A stretch of DNA of 49,893 nt from Xylophilus ampelinus (GTDB lineage: Bacteria > Pseudomonadota > Gammaproteobacteria > Burkholderiales > Burkholderiaceae_C), in NCBI RefSeq assembly GCF_901875635.1, contig NZ_CABFMN010000105.1, positions 1 through 49,893 of the forward strand, in the 5' to 3' direction. Numbering within the stretch: the stretch's first letter is position 1; the number at the start of each line of letters is the position of its first letter. The notes under the pieces were generated by a model. It made no database searches and was not told where the DNA came from. It saw only the letters and a list, made by a program, of their open reading frames with translations. Both the position numbers and the translations under genes were made by a program. Shown here piece after piece: positions 24,938-33,246 of the stretch.

Positions 24938-25861
24938 ATGGGTAGGCTCGCACTCGCCGCCAAGATCACGCACGTGCCGTCGCTGTACCTGAGCGAGCTC
25001 GACGGCCCGCGCAAGGGCAGCCGGCAGGCCGCCATCGACGGGCTCAAGGAGATCGGCCGCCGTTGCCGTGAGCTGGGCGTGGACACCATCGTGGTGTTCG
25101 ACACGCACTGGCTGGTCAACGCCAGCTACCACCTGAACTGCGCGCCGCATTTCAAGGGCGTGTACTCCAGCAACGAGTTGCCGCACTTCATCAGCAACAT
25201 GCCCTATGAGATCCCGGGCAACCCGAGGCTGGGCAAGCTGCTGGCGCAGGCGTGCAACGAATGGGGCGTGGAGACGCTGGCGCACGACGCGACGACGCTG
25301 GGCCCGGAGTACGGCACGCTGGTGCCGATGCGCTACATGAACGAGGACCTGAACTTCAAGGCGATCTGCGTGTCGGCCCTGTGCACGAGCCACTACCTCA
25401 ACGACAGCGCGCGCCTGGGCTGGGCGATGCGCCGCGCGGTGGAAGACCACTACGACGGCACGGTGGCCTTCTTCGCCAGCGGTTCAATGTCGCACCGCTT
25501 CGCGCAGAACGGCCTGGCGCCGCAGTTCGCCGATCGCATCTGGAGCCCGCTGCTCGAGCGCATGGACCACGACGTGGTGAAGATGTGGGAGGACGGCGAG
25601 TGGGCCGACTTCTGCGCCATGCTGCCGGAGTACGCCGTGAAGGGCCACGGCGAGGGCTTCATGCACGACACGGCCATGGTGCTGGGGGCGCTGGGCTGGT
25701 CCGCCTACGACGGGCGGGCCGAGGTGGTGACGCCGTACTTCGGCTCGTCGGGGACGGGGCAGATCAACGTGGTGCTGCCGGTGACGCCGCAGGATGGGCG
25801 GGCTGTGCCGAAGGCGCAGGCGTCGAGTGCTGATGGGTTTCAGGCGGTGTCTCGGTTGTGA
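24938..25861 (+). CDS. hpaD: 3,4-dihydroxyphenylacetate 2,3-dioxygenase (class III extradiol)
   Basis: The 307-residue ring-cleavage enzyme opens homoprotocatechuate to 5-carboxymethyl-2-hydroxymuconate semialdehyde with Fe(II). It is of the LigB/HpcB type. AKITHVPSLYLSELDGP carries the first metal His, DTHWLVNASYHLNC follows, and the acidic metal and second-sphere residues lie in EDLNFKAICVSALCT and FASGSMSHRFAQN. A good ribosome site (AAGGAAG) precedes the ATG at 24938-24940. The last 25 residues look low in conservation. The operon is then interrupted by 600 bases of structured repeats before hpaF. Confidence 0.92.
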   Translation: MGRLALAAKITHVPSLYLSELDGPRKGSRQAAIDGLKEIGRRCRELGVDTIVVFDTHWLVNASYHLNCAPHFKGVYSSNELPHFISNMPYEIPGNPRLGKLLAQACNEWGVETLAHDATTLGPEYGTLVPMRYMNEDLNFKAICVSALCTSHYLNDSARLGWAMRRAVEDHYDGTVAFFASGSMSHRFAQNGLAPQFADRIWSPLLERMDHDVVKMWEDGEWADFCAMLPEYAVKGHGEGFMHDTAMVLGALGWSAYDGRAEVVTPYFGSSGTGQINVVLPVTPQDGRAVPKAQASSADGFQAVSRL

Positions 25862-25886
25862 AAGTTGCTGCCGTGTCTGTTGGTCC

Positions 25887-26133
25887 GGACCGGGCCCCGG
25901 CAAGGGGGCGGCGGCGCTTCGGTGGAGCGGTCGGCTGCGCCGACTGCCCTGCGATGCTCGGGTGGCCGGGCCGGCGCAGAACTCGCTGCGTTCACTTCGT
26001 TCACTCCGCTCAAACAGCTGCGCCGAGTCAGATCACGAAGCATGCCTGTCCTTCGGCAGGCATGCAGCCCGGCCACCCTGCGCTTCTCGGCGCTCCACAG
26101 GCGCGCCACCGCCCCCTTGCCGGGGCCCGGTCC
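25887..26133 (+). repeat. Structured 247-nt repeat element, copy 1
   Basis: The ends (25887-25917 and 26103-26133) are 31-base inverted repeats with one mismatch. Inside are an outer helix extension (25923-25929 with 26091-26097), a hairpin GTCGGC-TGC-GCCGAC at 25930-25944, a 12-bp helix (25960-25971 with 26067-26078), a 59-nt core (25975-26033) and a hairpin GCATGCCTG / CAGGCATGC (26040-26065). The element at 26195-26442, inverted, has the same core and the same helices built from different bases. No reading frame is convincing. It starts 25 bases after the hpaD stop. Whether it acts as RNA or as a DNA hairpin is unknown. Confidence 0.8.
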
Positions 26134-26194
26134 TGCGCTCGGGTTGAACGACCGCCTGCCAGCGCGCCCTCGGGATGCACCACCACCTTTTCCA

Positions 26195-26442
26195 CGCGCC
26201 GTGGAGGGGGGCCCGGGGCGCGGGCGATTTCCGGGGCGGCGAGGCGCGCAGGCCGAGGGGCGGGCGTGCCAGCGCAGCATGGCACGCTTCAACATCTGAC
26301 TTGCCGCAGCTGTCTGAGCGCAGTGAACGAAGTGAACGCAGCGAGTTCTGCGGCACCGCCCCTCGGCCGAGCACCGCAGCGGAGTCTGCGAAGCAGACCG
26401 CCCCGGTATGAGCCCGCGTCCCAGGCCCCCCTCCACGGCGCG
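26195..26442 (-). repeat. Structured 248-nt repeat element, copy 2 (inverted)
   Basis: It is bounded by 31-base inverted repeats (26195-26225 and 26412-26442, two mismatches) that share no clear identity with those of copy 1. Read on the minus strand, the order is as in copy 1: hairpin GTCTGC-TTC-GCAGAC (26384-26398), a 13-bp helix (26356-26368 with 26251-26263), a core 55/59 identical to copy 1 (26294-26352) and a hairpin GCGTGCCA / TGGCACGC (26264-26287). It ends 20 bases before hpaF. The 61 bases between the two copies (26134-26194) hold nothing I recognise. Confidence 0.8.
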
Positions 26443-26462
26443 CGCCCCGGACGATAAGAACC

Positions 26463-26870
26463 ATGCCCCACCTCGTCATCCTCTACACCCCCAACCTCGA
26501 CGCCCGCACCGACATGACGGCGCTGTGCCGCCGGCTGGCCGACACGATGCTCCAACAGCACGACGAGGACGGCCGCCAGGTCTTCCCGACCGGGGGCACA
26601 CGCGTGCTGGCCTTCCCGGCGGCGCACTACGCGGTGGCCGACGGCAAGGGCGACTACGCCTTCGTGTACCTGAACCTGCGCATGGGCGCGGGCCGCTCAG
26701 ACGCTATCAAAAAGAGAGCTGGAAACGCCCTGCTGGCGGGCGTGAAAGCCCATTTCGACCCGATATTCGACAAGCAGCTCCTGGGCTGCACCCTCCAGAT
26801 CGACGAAAGCCCGGGACAGGTCTACGACGGCAAGCACAGTAACCTGCACCCCCTCTTCACCAAGGCCTGA
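26463..26870 (+). CDS. hpaF: 5-carboxymethyl-2-hydroxymuconate delta-isomerase
   Basis: The 135-residue tautomerase-superfamily enzyme isomerises 5-carboxymethyl-2-hydroxymuconate in the homoprotocatechuate route. The N-terminal Met-Pro supplies the catalytic proline after Met removal, and [33 protein letters not shown] and VKAHFDPIF match the family. Codons 81-98 coincide with a copy of the 55-nt repeat (26703-26756). They use AT-rich and rare codons (AAA, AGA, GGA) unlike the rest, yet as I recall the family alignment there is ungapped. It is separated from hpaD by the two structured repeats and from hpaH by 6 bases. Confidence 0.87.
   Translation: MPHLVILYTPNLDARTDMTALCRRLADTMLQQHDEDGRQVFPTGGTRVLAFPAAHYAVADGKGDYAFVYLNLRMGAGRSDAIKKRAGNALLAGVKAHFDPIFDKQLLGCTLQIDESPGQVYDGKHSNLHPLFTKA
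26703..26756 (+). repeat. 55-nt double-hairpin repeat, copy D, inside hpaF
   Basis: It begins GCTATCAAAAAGAGAGC, continues with the second hairpin (ACGCCCTGCTGGCGGGCGT) and ends GCCCATTTC, in register with the other copies but one base shorter. It lies wholly within the hpaF reading frame. Confidence 0.6.
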
Positions 26871-26876
26871 CTCCCG

Positions 26877-27677
26877 ATGCTCCCGTCCGACGTCATCGAA
26901 CAGCTCGCGGCCGAGCTCCACGCCAGCGAGCGATCGCGCGTGCAGGTCGAGCACTTCTCCAGGCGCTTCCCCGGCATGACCGTGGAAGACGGCTACGCCA
27001 TCTCGCGCGCCTGGGTCAGGACCAAGCTCGCCGAGGGCCGCACCGTGAAGGGCCACAAGATCGGCCTTACCTCGCGCGCCATGCAGATCGCCAGCCAGAT
27101 CGACGAGCCCGACTACGGCACGCTGCTGGACGACATGTTCTTCGCGCCCGGCGACATCCCGACGGATCGCTTCATCGCGCCGCGCGTGGAGGTGGAACTC
27201 GCCTTCATCCTGAGGTCGCGCCTCGAGGGCGAGGCCGTCACCGTGGACGATGTGCTCGCCGCCACCGAGTACGTACAGCCCGCCATCGAGATCATCGATG
27301 CGCGCATCGAGCAGTTCGACCGCCACACCCGGGTCATGCGCAAGGTGTTCGACACCATCTCCGACAACGCGGCCAATGCCGGCATCGTGCTGGGTGGCGA
27401 GCGCGTGCGGCCCGGCGAGGTCGACCTGCCCTGGTGCGGCGCCATCCTGCGGCAGAACGGCGCCGTCGAGGAGACGGGCCTGGCCGCCGGCGTGCAGGGG
27501 CACCCGGCCATCGGCGTCGCATGGCTGGCGCGCAAGCTCGCGCCCTGGGGCGAGGCCCTGCTGCCGGGGCAGGTGGTGCTGGCCGGCTCCTTCACGCGAC
27601 CGGTGGCGGCGAAGCGCGGCGACGTGTTCGATGCCGACTACGGCCGCCTCGGGCGCTTCGAGTTCAAGTTCGTCTGA
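26877..27677 (+). CDS. hpaH: 2-oxo-hept-4-ene-1,7-dioate hydratase
   Basis: The 266-residue hydratase of the 4-oxalocrotonate decarboxylase/hydratase family adds water to 2-oxohept-4-ene-1,7-dioate. Landmarks are [21 protein letters not shown] with GHKIGLTS, the Mg-binding region [26 protein letters not shown] and a C-terminal [13 protein letters not shown]. It follows hpaF by 6 bases and precedes hpaI by 14. Length is that of the family. Confidence 0.93.
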   Translation: MLPSDVIEQLAAELHASERSRVQVEHFSRRFPGMTVEDGYAISRAWVRTKLAEGRTVKGHKIGLTSRAMQIASQIDEPDYGTLLDDMFFAPGDIPTDRFIAPRVEVELAFILRSRLEGEAVTVDDVLAATEYVQPAIEIIDARIEQFDRHTRVMRKVFDTISDNAANAGIVLGGERVRPGEVDLPWCGAILRQNGAVEETGLAAGVQGHPAIGVAWLARKLAPWGEALLPGQVVLAGSFTRPVAAKRGDVFDADYGRLGRFEFKFV

Positions 27678-27691
27678 AACAAGGGATCCGC

Positions 27692-28513
27692 ATGAAGACC
27701 CCCACCAACACCTTCAAACAGGCCCTCGCCGCACGGCAGCCGCAGATCGGCCTGTGGGTCGGCCTGGCTGACGCCTATGCCGCCGAGATGCTGGCCGGCA
27801 CCGGCTACGACTGGCTGCTGGTCGACGGCGAGCATGCGCCCAACGACGTGCGCTCGGTGCTCGCGCAGTTGCAGGGCATCGCCAGCGCGGCATCCGCACT
27901 GCCGCCCGACGCGACGCGCTCGCACCCCGTCGTGCGCGTGCCGGTCGGCGAGACGGCGCTCATCAAGCAGATGCTGGACATCGGCGCGCAGACGATCCTG
28001 GTGCCGATGGTCGACACCGCCGCACAGGCCGCGCAGCTGGTGCAGGCCATGCGCTACCCGCCCGAGGGCATCCGCGGCATGGGCAGTGCGCTGGCCCGCG
28101 CCTCACGCTGGCAGGCCTACCCGCAGTACCTGCACGAGGCCAACGCCCAGACCTGCCTGCTGGTGCAGGCCGAAACCGTGGAGGCGATGAAGAACCTCGA
28201 CGCCATCGCCGCCACGCCCGGTGTGGACGGCGTGTTCATCGGGCCGGCCGACCTGTCGGCGTCGATGGGCCATGTGGGCAACCCGGGGCACCCCGAAGTG
28301 CAGGCCGCCATCGCCGACGGCATCGCGCGCATCCTCAAGGCCGGCAAGGCCCCGGGCATTTTGTCGACCACCGAAGAGCAGGCGCGCAAGTGGCTCGCCG
28401 CGGGTGCGCTCTTCGTCGCCGTGGGCGTGGACACCATCCTGCTGACGTCTGCCGCCAAACAACTGCTGTCCAAGTACAAGGCCGCGCCCGCCGCAGGGCC
28501 GAATACCTACTGA
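27692..28513 (+). CDS. hpaI: 4-hydroxy-2-oxoheptanedioate aldolase
   Basis: The 273-residue class II HpcH/HpaI aldolase makes pyruvate and succinate semialdehyde, ending the meta pathway. Typical segments are [19 protein letters not shown], the active-site [14 protein letters not shown], the metal-binding [16 protein letters not shown] and [17 protein letters not shown]. Ribosome site AAGGGA precedes ATG 27692-27694. It is about 10-15 residues longer than E. coli HpaI because of a short extension ([16 protein letters not shown]) after the first third. Confidence 0.93.
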   Translation: MKTPTNTFKQALAARQPQIGLWVGLADAYAAEMLAGTGYDWLLVDGEHAPNDVRSVLAQLQGIASAASALPPDATRSHPVVRVPVGETALIKQMLDIGAQTILVPMVDTAAQAAQLVQAMRYPPEGIRGMGSALARASRWQAYPQYLHEANAQTCLLVQAETVEAMKNLDAIAATPGVDGVFIGPADLSASMGHVGNPGHPEVQAAIADGIARILKAGKAPGILSTTEEQARKWLAAGALFVAVGVDTILLTSAAKQLLSKYKAAPAAGPNTY

Positions 28514-28523
28514 CCCGCCCCCG

Positions 28524-30284
28524 ATGACCGACCGCACCGACGACGACCGCCCCATTGCCCCGGGCTTCCGCTCCGAAATCATCCGCCGCGGCACCATCCG
28601 CGCGACCACGCGCAGCTTCCTGCATGCGCTGGGCCAGGACGACGAGGACATCGCGCGCCCGCACATCGGCGTGTTCCACACCGGCGGCGAGATGAGCCCG
28701 TGCAACCTCAACCTGCGCGACCAGGCGCAGCATGCCAAGACCGGGATCTACGCCGGCGGCGGCACGCCGCACGAGTGCCCGGTGGTGTCGGTGAGCGACG
28801 GCCTCACGATGGCGCATTCGGGCATGCGCTTCTCGCTGATCTCGCGCGAGCTGATCGCGGACAGCGTCGAGGCCTCGGTGCGCGGCCACCAGTGGGACGG
28901 CATCTTCGCCATCGGTGCCTGCGACAAGAACCTGCCGGGCCTGATGATGGGCATGGTGCGCTGCAACGTGCCGTCGGTGTTCGTGCACGGCGGCTCGGCG
29001 CTGCCGGGGCAGATGCCGGGCCCCGACGGGCGCGACCTGAACGTGGTCGACACCTACGAGACCATCGGCCAGGTGCTGGCCGGCACCGCCACCGAGCGCG
29101 ACCTGGAGGCGATGAGCCAGGCCTGCCTGCCCACCGCGGGCGCCTGCGCCGGCCAGTTCACGGCCAACACCATGGGCATGGTGAGCGAGGCGCTGGGCCT
29201 GGCGCCGATCGGCTCGAGCATGGTGCCGGCCGTGTTCAGCGAACGCGCGCCGCTGATGCGCCGCGCCGCGAAACAGCTCATGCAGGCGGTGTGGGCCAGC
29301 GCCGAAGGCCGCGGCCCGCTGCCGCGCGACATCGTGACCCGCAAGGCGCTGGAGAACGCCTGCGCCGTGGTGTCGGCCACGGGCGGCTCGACCAACGCCG
29401 CGCTGCACCTGCCGGCCATTGCGCACGAGGCGGGTGTGAAGTTCCACCTCGACGACGTGGCGGAGGTCTTCGCGCGCACGCCGCTCATCGCCGACCTGCG
29501 CCCGGGCGGCAAGTACCTGGCGCGCGACGTGTACTACATCGGCGGGGCCGGCGTGATCCTGCGCACGCTGCTGGCGCAGGGCTTCCTGCATGGCGATGCG
29601 CTCACTTTCACCGGCCGCACGCTGGCCGAGGAAGTGGCCGGCGCCAACGATCCCGACGGCCGCGTGGTGCGCCGCGCCGGCGAGCCGATCACGCGCGACG
29701 GCGGACTGGCCGTGCTCAAGGGCAACCTCTGCCCCGAAGGCGCGCTGCTCAAGACGGCCGGGCTGAAGACGCTGGCGCACCGCGGCCCGGCGCGCGTCTT
29801 CGAATCCGAGGAAGAGGCGCAGGCGGCCGTGCAGGCCATGCGCTACGAGGCGGGCGACGTGATCGTCATCCGCAACGAGGGGCCCAGGGGCAGCCCCGGC
29901 ATGCGCGAGATGCTGGGCATCACCGCCCTGCTCTACGGCCAGGGCATGGGCGACAAGGTCGCGCTGCTGACCGACGGGCGCTTCTCGGGCGCCACGCGCG
30001 GCCTGTGCATCGGCTACGCCGGGCCCGAGGCGGCGGCCGGCGGGCCGATCGCGGCGCTGCGCGACGGCGACATGGTGTCGATCGACGCCACGGCAGGTGC
30101 GCGGTCGATCTCGGTCGACCTCACGGCCGAGGAAATAGTGATGCGATTGAACGAAAGAGGCGGTGTAAACGCGGGGGTGCCGCACGGTGGGCTGCTGGAA
30201 AAATACGCCCTCTCCGTCCGTCCGGCGCACCAGGGCGCGGTGACCCACTCGGGCGCCGTGACCTGGCTGCGGGACGAAACCTGA
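28524..30284 (+). CDS. IlvD/Edd family dehydratase
   Basis: The 586-residue Fe-S dehydratase is of the dihydroxyacid / sugar-acid dehydratase family. Cysteines expected to hold the cluster are in MSPCNLNL, IGACDKNLPG and TAGACAGQFTANTM; KGNLCPEGALLK and GRFSGATRGLCIGY are also conserved. It is 10 bases after hpaI and followed by a Bug protein and an aldolase, so catabolic sugar-acid or hydroxyacid dehydration is more likely than valine synthesis. The sequence also resembles ilvD-type enzymes, and I cannot choose the substrate. Codons around 30131-30175 are less GC-rich than the rest. Confidence 0.88.
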   Translation: MTDRTDDDRPIAPGFRSEIIRRGTIRATTRSFLHALGQDDEDIARPHIGVFHTGGEMSPCNLNLRDQAQHAKTGIYAGGGTPHECPVVSVSDGLTMAHSGMRFSLISRELIADSVEASVRGHQWDGIFAIGACDKNLPGLMMGMVRCNVPSVFVHGGSALPGQMPGPDGRDLNVVDTYETIGQVLAGTATERDLEAMSQACLPTAGACAGQFTANTMGMVSEALGLAPIGSSMVPAVFSERAPLMRRAAKQLMQAVWASAEGRGPLPRDIVTRKALENACAVVSATGGSTNAALHLPAIAHEAGVKFHLDDVAEVFARTPLIADLRPGGKYLARDVYYIGGAGVILRTLLAQGFLHGDALTFTGRTLAEEVAGANDPDGRVVRRAGEPITRDGGLAVLKGNLCPEGALLKTAGLKTLAHRGPARVFESEEEAQAAVQAMRYEAGDVIVIRNEGPRGSPGMREMLGITALLYGQGMGDKVALLTDGRFSGATRGLCIGYAGPEAAAGGPIAALRDGDMVSIDATAGARSISVDLTAEEIVMRLNERGGVNAGVPHGGLLEKYALSVRPAHQGAVTHSGAVTWLRDET

Positions 30285-30310
30285 CCCACAGCACTCCCGA
30301 GGAGTCCGCC

Positions 30311-31297
30311 ATGAACTTCAACCGCCGCCAATTGCTGCAGACCACGGGCGCGTCCGCCCTGCTCGCCGGCCTCGGCCAGCAGGCCTTCGCCCAGGCCAGC
30401 ATCGAGACCGCCACCATCGTCACCGGCTTCGCGGCCGGCGGCACCTCCGACACCATCTGCCGCCGCGTGGCGCAGAAGATGCAGCCCGACTACGCCAGGG
30501 CGGTGGTGGTGGAAAACCGCACCGGCGCCGGCGGCCAGATCGCCATCGGCTACGTCAAGGGCCGGCCGGCCGACGGGGCGACGATCCTGCAGACGCCGAC
30601 GTCGATGCTCACGATCTACCCCCATATCTACAAGAAGCTGCCGTACGACCCGGTGGCCGACCTGACGCCGGTGACGGTCGGCTGCGTGTTCGACTTCGGT
30701 TTCGCCGTCGGCCCCGCGGTCCCGGCCAGCGTGAAGTCGGTCAAGGATTTCCTGGCCTGGGCCAAGGCCAACCCGGCGGGGGCGAACTTCGGCTCGCCCG
30801 CGGCCGGTTCCACGCCGCACTTCGTCGGCGCGCTGATCGGCAAGAGCGGCGGCGTCGAACTCAAGCATGCCGCCTACCGCGGCACGCAGCCGGCCATGCT
30901 GGACCTGCTGGGCGGCAACATCTCGGCCGTCTCGGGTCCGATCGGCGACATCACGCAACACCTCTCGACCGGCAAGGTGCGCATCCTCAGCGTTTCGGGC
31001 GAGAAGCGCAGCCGCTTCGCGCCGGACGTGCCCACGCTCAAGGAGCAGGGCATCGACATGGCGCACAGCGAATGGTTCGCCTTCTTCCTGCCCGCCAAGG
31101 CGTCGTCCGACGTGGTGCTGCGCGTGAACAACGCGATGAAGAACGCGCTGGCCCAGAAGGATGTGATCGACGGCCTGGGCACCTTCGGCCTGGAAGCCAT
31201 GTCGTCCACGCCGGGCGAGCTGGCCGAGCTGATCAAGAAAGACACCGCCAAGTGGGCGCCGATCGTGAAACAGGTCGGCTTCACGGCGGAAGGCTGA
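30311..31297 (+). CDS. Bug/TctC-family periplasmic binding protein (dehydratase module)
   Basis: This 328-residue Bug family protein has a signal peptide (NFNRRQLLQTTGASALLAG ending AFAQA), then VTGFAAGGTSDTICRRVAQK, VENRTGAGGQIAIGYVKG, YRGTQPAMLDLLGGNISAV and DVPTLKEQGIDMAH. It differs strongly from the Bug protein at 23920, so the two should bind different ligands. The position between a dehydratase and a class II aldolase suggests a hydroxyacid or sugar acid. The ribosome site GAGGAG precedes ATG 30311-30313. No cognate permease genes are nearby. Confidence 0.88.
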   Translation: MNFNRRQLLQTTGASALLAGLGQQAFAQASIETATIVTGFAAGGTSDTICRRVAQKMQPDYARAVVVENRTGAGGQIAIGYVKGRPADGATILQTPTSMLTIYPHIYKKLPYDPVADLTPVTVGCVFDFGFAVGPAVPASVKSVKDFLAWAKANPAGANFGSPAAGSTPHFVGALIGKSGGVELKHAAYRGTQPAMLDLLGGNISAVSGPIGDITQHLSTGKVRILSVSGEKRSRFAPDVPTLKEQGIDMAHSEWFAFFLPAKASSDVVLRVNNAMKNALAQKDVIDGLGTFGLEAMSSTPGELAELIKKDTAKWAPIVKQVGFTAEG

Positions 31298-31304
31298 CCC
31301 CAGT

Positions 31305-31354
31305 CCGTTCGGGCTGAGCCTGTCGAAGCCCTTCGACAGGCTCAGGGCGAGCGG
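31305..31354. repeat. Dispersed palindrome (CTGAGCCTGTCGAAG type), copy 2
   Basis: GGGCTGAGCCTGTCGAAG and its inverse CTTCGACAGGCTCAGGGC form a near-perfect hairpin between the Bug gene and the aldolase gene. It is related to the copy at 13425-13485. Confidence 0.8.
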
Positions 31355-31381
31355 CAGATGCAACAAAGGAACTCCATCGCC

Positions 31382-32176
31382 ATGAACCCCCTCGCCACCC
31401 CAGCATCGTCCGCGGCGCTGGTCCATCCGTCCATCCACCCCGACGAGCGCGCCGCCCGCGTGCAACTCGCGGCCTGCTACCGCATCTTCGCGATGCTGGG
31501 CTGGACGGAGATGATCTACAACCACATCACGGTGCGGCTGCCCGACAGCGTGACGGGTGGCGAGAAGCAGTTCCTCATCAACCCCTTCGGCCTGCACTAC
31601 AGCGAGGTCACGGCCAGCAACCTGGTCAAGATCGACCTCGCGGGCCGGGTGCTCGACGGCTCCACGCACCCGGTCAACCCGGCCGGATTCACGGTGCACG
31701 CCGCCATCCACGACGGGCTGGAGGGCGCGCACTGCGTGATGCACACCCACACCACCGCGGGCGTCGCCGTGGCCTGCCTCGAGGGCGGGCTGCAGCAGAC
31801 CAACTTCTACACCGCGCAGCTGCACGGCATGGTGGCGTACCACGACTTCGAGGGCATCACGATCCATGCCGACGAAGGGCCGCGCCTCCTGAAGAGCATC
31901 GGCAACCGCAACGCGGTGATCCTGCGCAACCACGGCCTGCTGGCCTGGGGCCACACGCTGCCGCAAACCTTTGCGATCCTCTGGACGCTGCAGCGCGCCT
32001 GCGAGATCCAGATGGCCACGCTGTCGATGGGCCGCCCCATCCCCGTGAGCGAGGCCATCGCCGAGCGCTGCACCCGCGATGCCCTGCAGTTCAACCCGAA
32101 CCACGGCGCCGGCCAGGACGTGTTCGACGCGCTGGTGCGGCAGGTGGACCGGATCGACACCGGGTACCTGGCCTGA
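31382..32176 (+). CDS. Class II aldolase/adducin family protein
   Basis: The 264-residue protein has the class II aldolase/adducin fold. The zinc site is visible as HCVMHTHTTAGVAVACLE, with a further His in LRNHGLLAWG. The catalytic region starts LGWTEMIYNHITVRLPD. Members include fuculose-phosphate aldolase, decarboxylases and many of unknown substrate. I chose ATG 31382-31384, which follows the ribosome site AAAGGA; an in-frame ATG eight codons upstream is possible. Context (dehydratase, Bug protein, reductase) suggests use on a dehydrated hydroxyacid. Confidence 0.87.
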   Translation: MNPLATPASSAALVHPSIHPDERAARVQLAACYRIFAMLGWTEMIYNHITVRLPDSVTGGEKQFLINPFGLHYSEVTASNLVKIDLAGRVLDGSTHPVNPAGFTVHAAIHDGLEGAHCVMHTHTTAGVAVACLEGGLQQTNFYTAQLHGMVAYHDFEGITIHADEGPRLLKSIGNRNAVILRNHGLLAWGHTLPQTFAILWTLQRACEIQMATLSMGRPIPVSEAIAERCTRDALQFNPNHGAGQDVFDALVRQVDRIDTGYLA

Positions 32177-32192
32177 GCCGTTTCCTTGTCTT

Positions 32193-32247
32193 GCTACTTT
32201 TTTGATAGCTGCTCGCGCTCGCTGCGCGGGCACTGCAGCCACTTTTT
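32193..32247 (+). repeat. 55-nt double-hairpin repeat, copy A
   Basis: It begins GCTACTTTTTTGATAGC, then GCGCTCGCTGCGCGGGC, then GCAGCCACTTTTT. It fills the gap between the aldolase and the ketopantoate reductase-like gene and ends 3 bases before the latter's ATG, so it may influence its ribosome site. Confidence 0.85.
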
Positions 32248-32250
32248 CCT

Positions 32251-33240
32251 ATGAAGATCTGCATCTACGGCGCCGGCGCCATCGGCGGCTGGATCGCCGC
32301 CGGGCTGGCCCAGGCCGGCGCCCGCGTGAACGCGGTGGCGCGCGGCGCGACGCTGGCGGCGCTGCAACAGGACGGCCTGGCCATCGTGCGCAAGGCCGAC
32401 GGTGGCGAGACGCGCACGCATGTGCCGGTGCACGCGGTGGACGACCCCGCCGCGCTCGGCCCGCAGGACCTGGTCGTGATCGCGGTGAAGGCGCCGGCGC
32501 TGGCCGCTGTGGCCGAACGCGTCGGTCCGCTGATCGGCCCCGACACCCTCGTGCTCACGGCCATGAACGGCGTGCCCTGGTGGTTCCTCGACGGCGGCTT
32601 CGGTGGCCCGCTGGCCGGGCGACGCCTGACGGCCGTCGACCCCGACGGGCGCATCGCCGCCGCCATCCCCGCGCGGCACGTCATCGGCGGCGTGGTGCAT
32701 GCGAGCTGCTCGCTCGACGCGCCCGGCGTGGTGCGCCACCACTTCGGCAACGGCCTGATCCTGGGCGAGCCCTCTGGCGAGGCGACCCCGCGCGTGCAGA
32801 AGCTGGCCGCCATGCTGGTGCAGGGCGGCATCCAGGCCACCGTGTCGCCGCAGATCCAGAAGGACGTCTGGTACAAGCTCTGGGGCAACATGACGGTGAA
32901 TCCCATCAGCGCGCTGACCGGGGCCACCACCGACAGGATCCTCGGCGACGACCTGGTGCGCGGCTTCATCTCCACCGTCATGCTCGAGGCCAGGGAGATC
33001 GGCGCGCGCATCGGTGTGCCGATCGCCGACAGCCCCGAAGACCGGCATGCCGTGACGCGCAAGCTCGGCGCCTTCAAGACCTCGATGCTGCAGGACGTGG
33101 AGGCCGGCCGCCCGGTCGAACTCGACGCCCTGGTGGGTGCGGTGCGCGAACTGGGCCAGGGCGTGGACCTGCCGACGCCGTTCACCGACGCGCTGCTGGG
33201 CCTCGCGCGCCTGCAGGCCCGCGAGCTCGGGCTGTACTGA
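32251..33240 (+). CDS. 2-dehydropantoate 2-reductase family protein
   Basis: The 329-residue NADPH-dependent reductase is of the PanE/ApbA family. The N-terminal Rossmann motif is IYGAGAIGGWIAAGLAQAG, followed by DLVVIAVKAPAL and the substrate-site AMNGVPWW. The catalytic-lysine region is DVWYKLWGNMTVNPISALTG and the C-terminal Asp/Ser region is MLQDVEAGRPVELDALVG. True PanE makes pantoate, but paralogues in catabolic clusters reduce other 2-oxo acids. The neighbourhood favours the second option. The repeat copy A abuts its start. Confidence 0.88.
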   Translation: MKICIYGAGAIGGWIAAGLAQAGARVNAVARGATLAALQQDGLAIVRKADGGETRTHVPVHAVDDPAALGPQDLVVIAVKAPALAAVAERVGPLIGPDTLVLTAMNGVPWWFLDGGFGGPLAGRRLTAVDPDGRIAAAIPARHVIGGVVHASCSLDAPGVVRHHFGNGLILGEPSGEATPRVQKLAAMLVQGGIQATVSPQIQKDVWYKLWGNMTVNPISALTGATTDRILGDDLVRGFISTVMLEAREIGARIGVPIADSPEDRHAVTRKLGAFKTSMLQDVEAGRPVELDALVGAVRELGQGVDLPTPFTDALLGLARLQARELGLY

Positions 33241-33246
33241 GCGCGC

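Noticed and set aside
25840..26479. Several open frames of 80-200 codons on both strands between hpaD and hpaF
   Set aside because: They translate the two structured repeats; their codon use is that of palindromes, and no ribosome site or family resemblance is seen.
28524..30284. Assignment of the dehydratase as biosynthetic IlvD
   Set aside because: The family match alone does not separate dihydroxyacid dehydratase from sugar-acid dehydratases, and the catabolic neighbourhood argues against a valine/isoleucine role, so no symbol was given.
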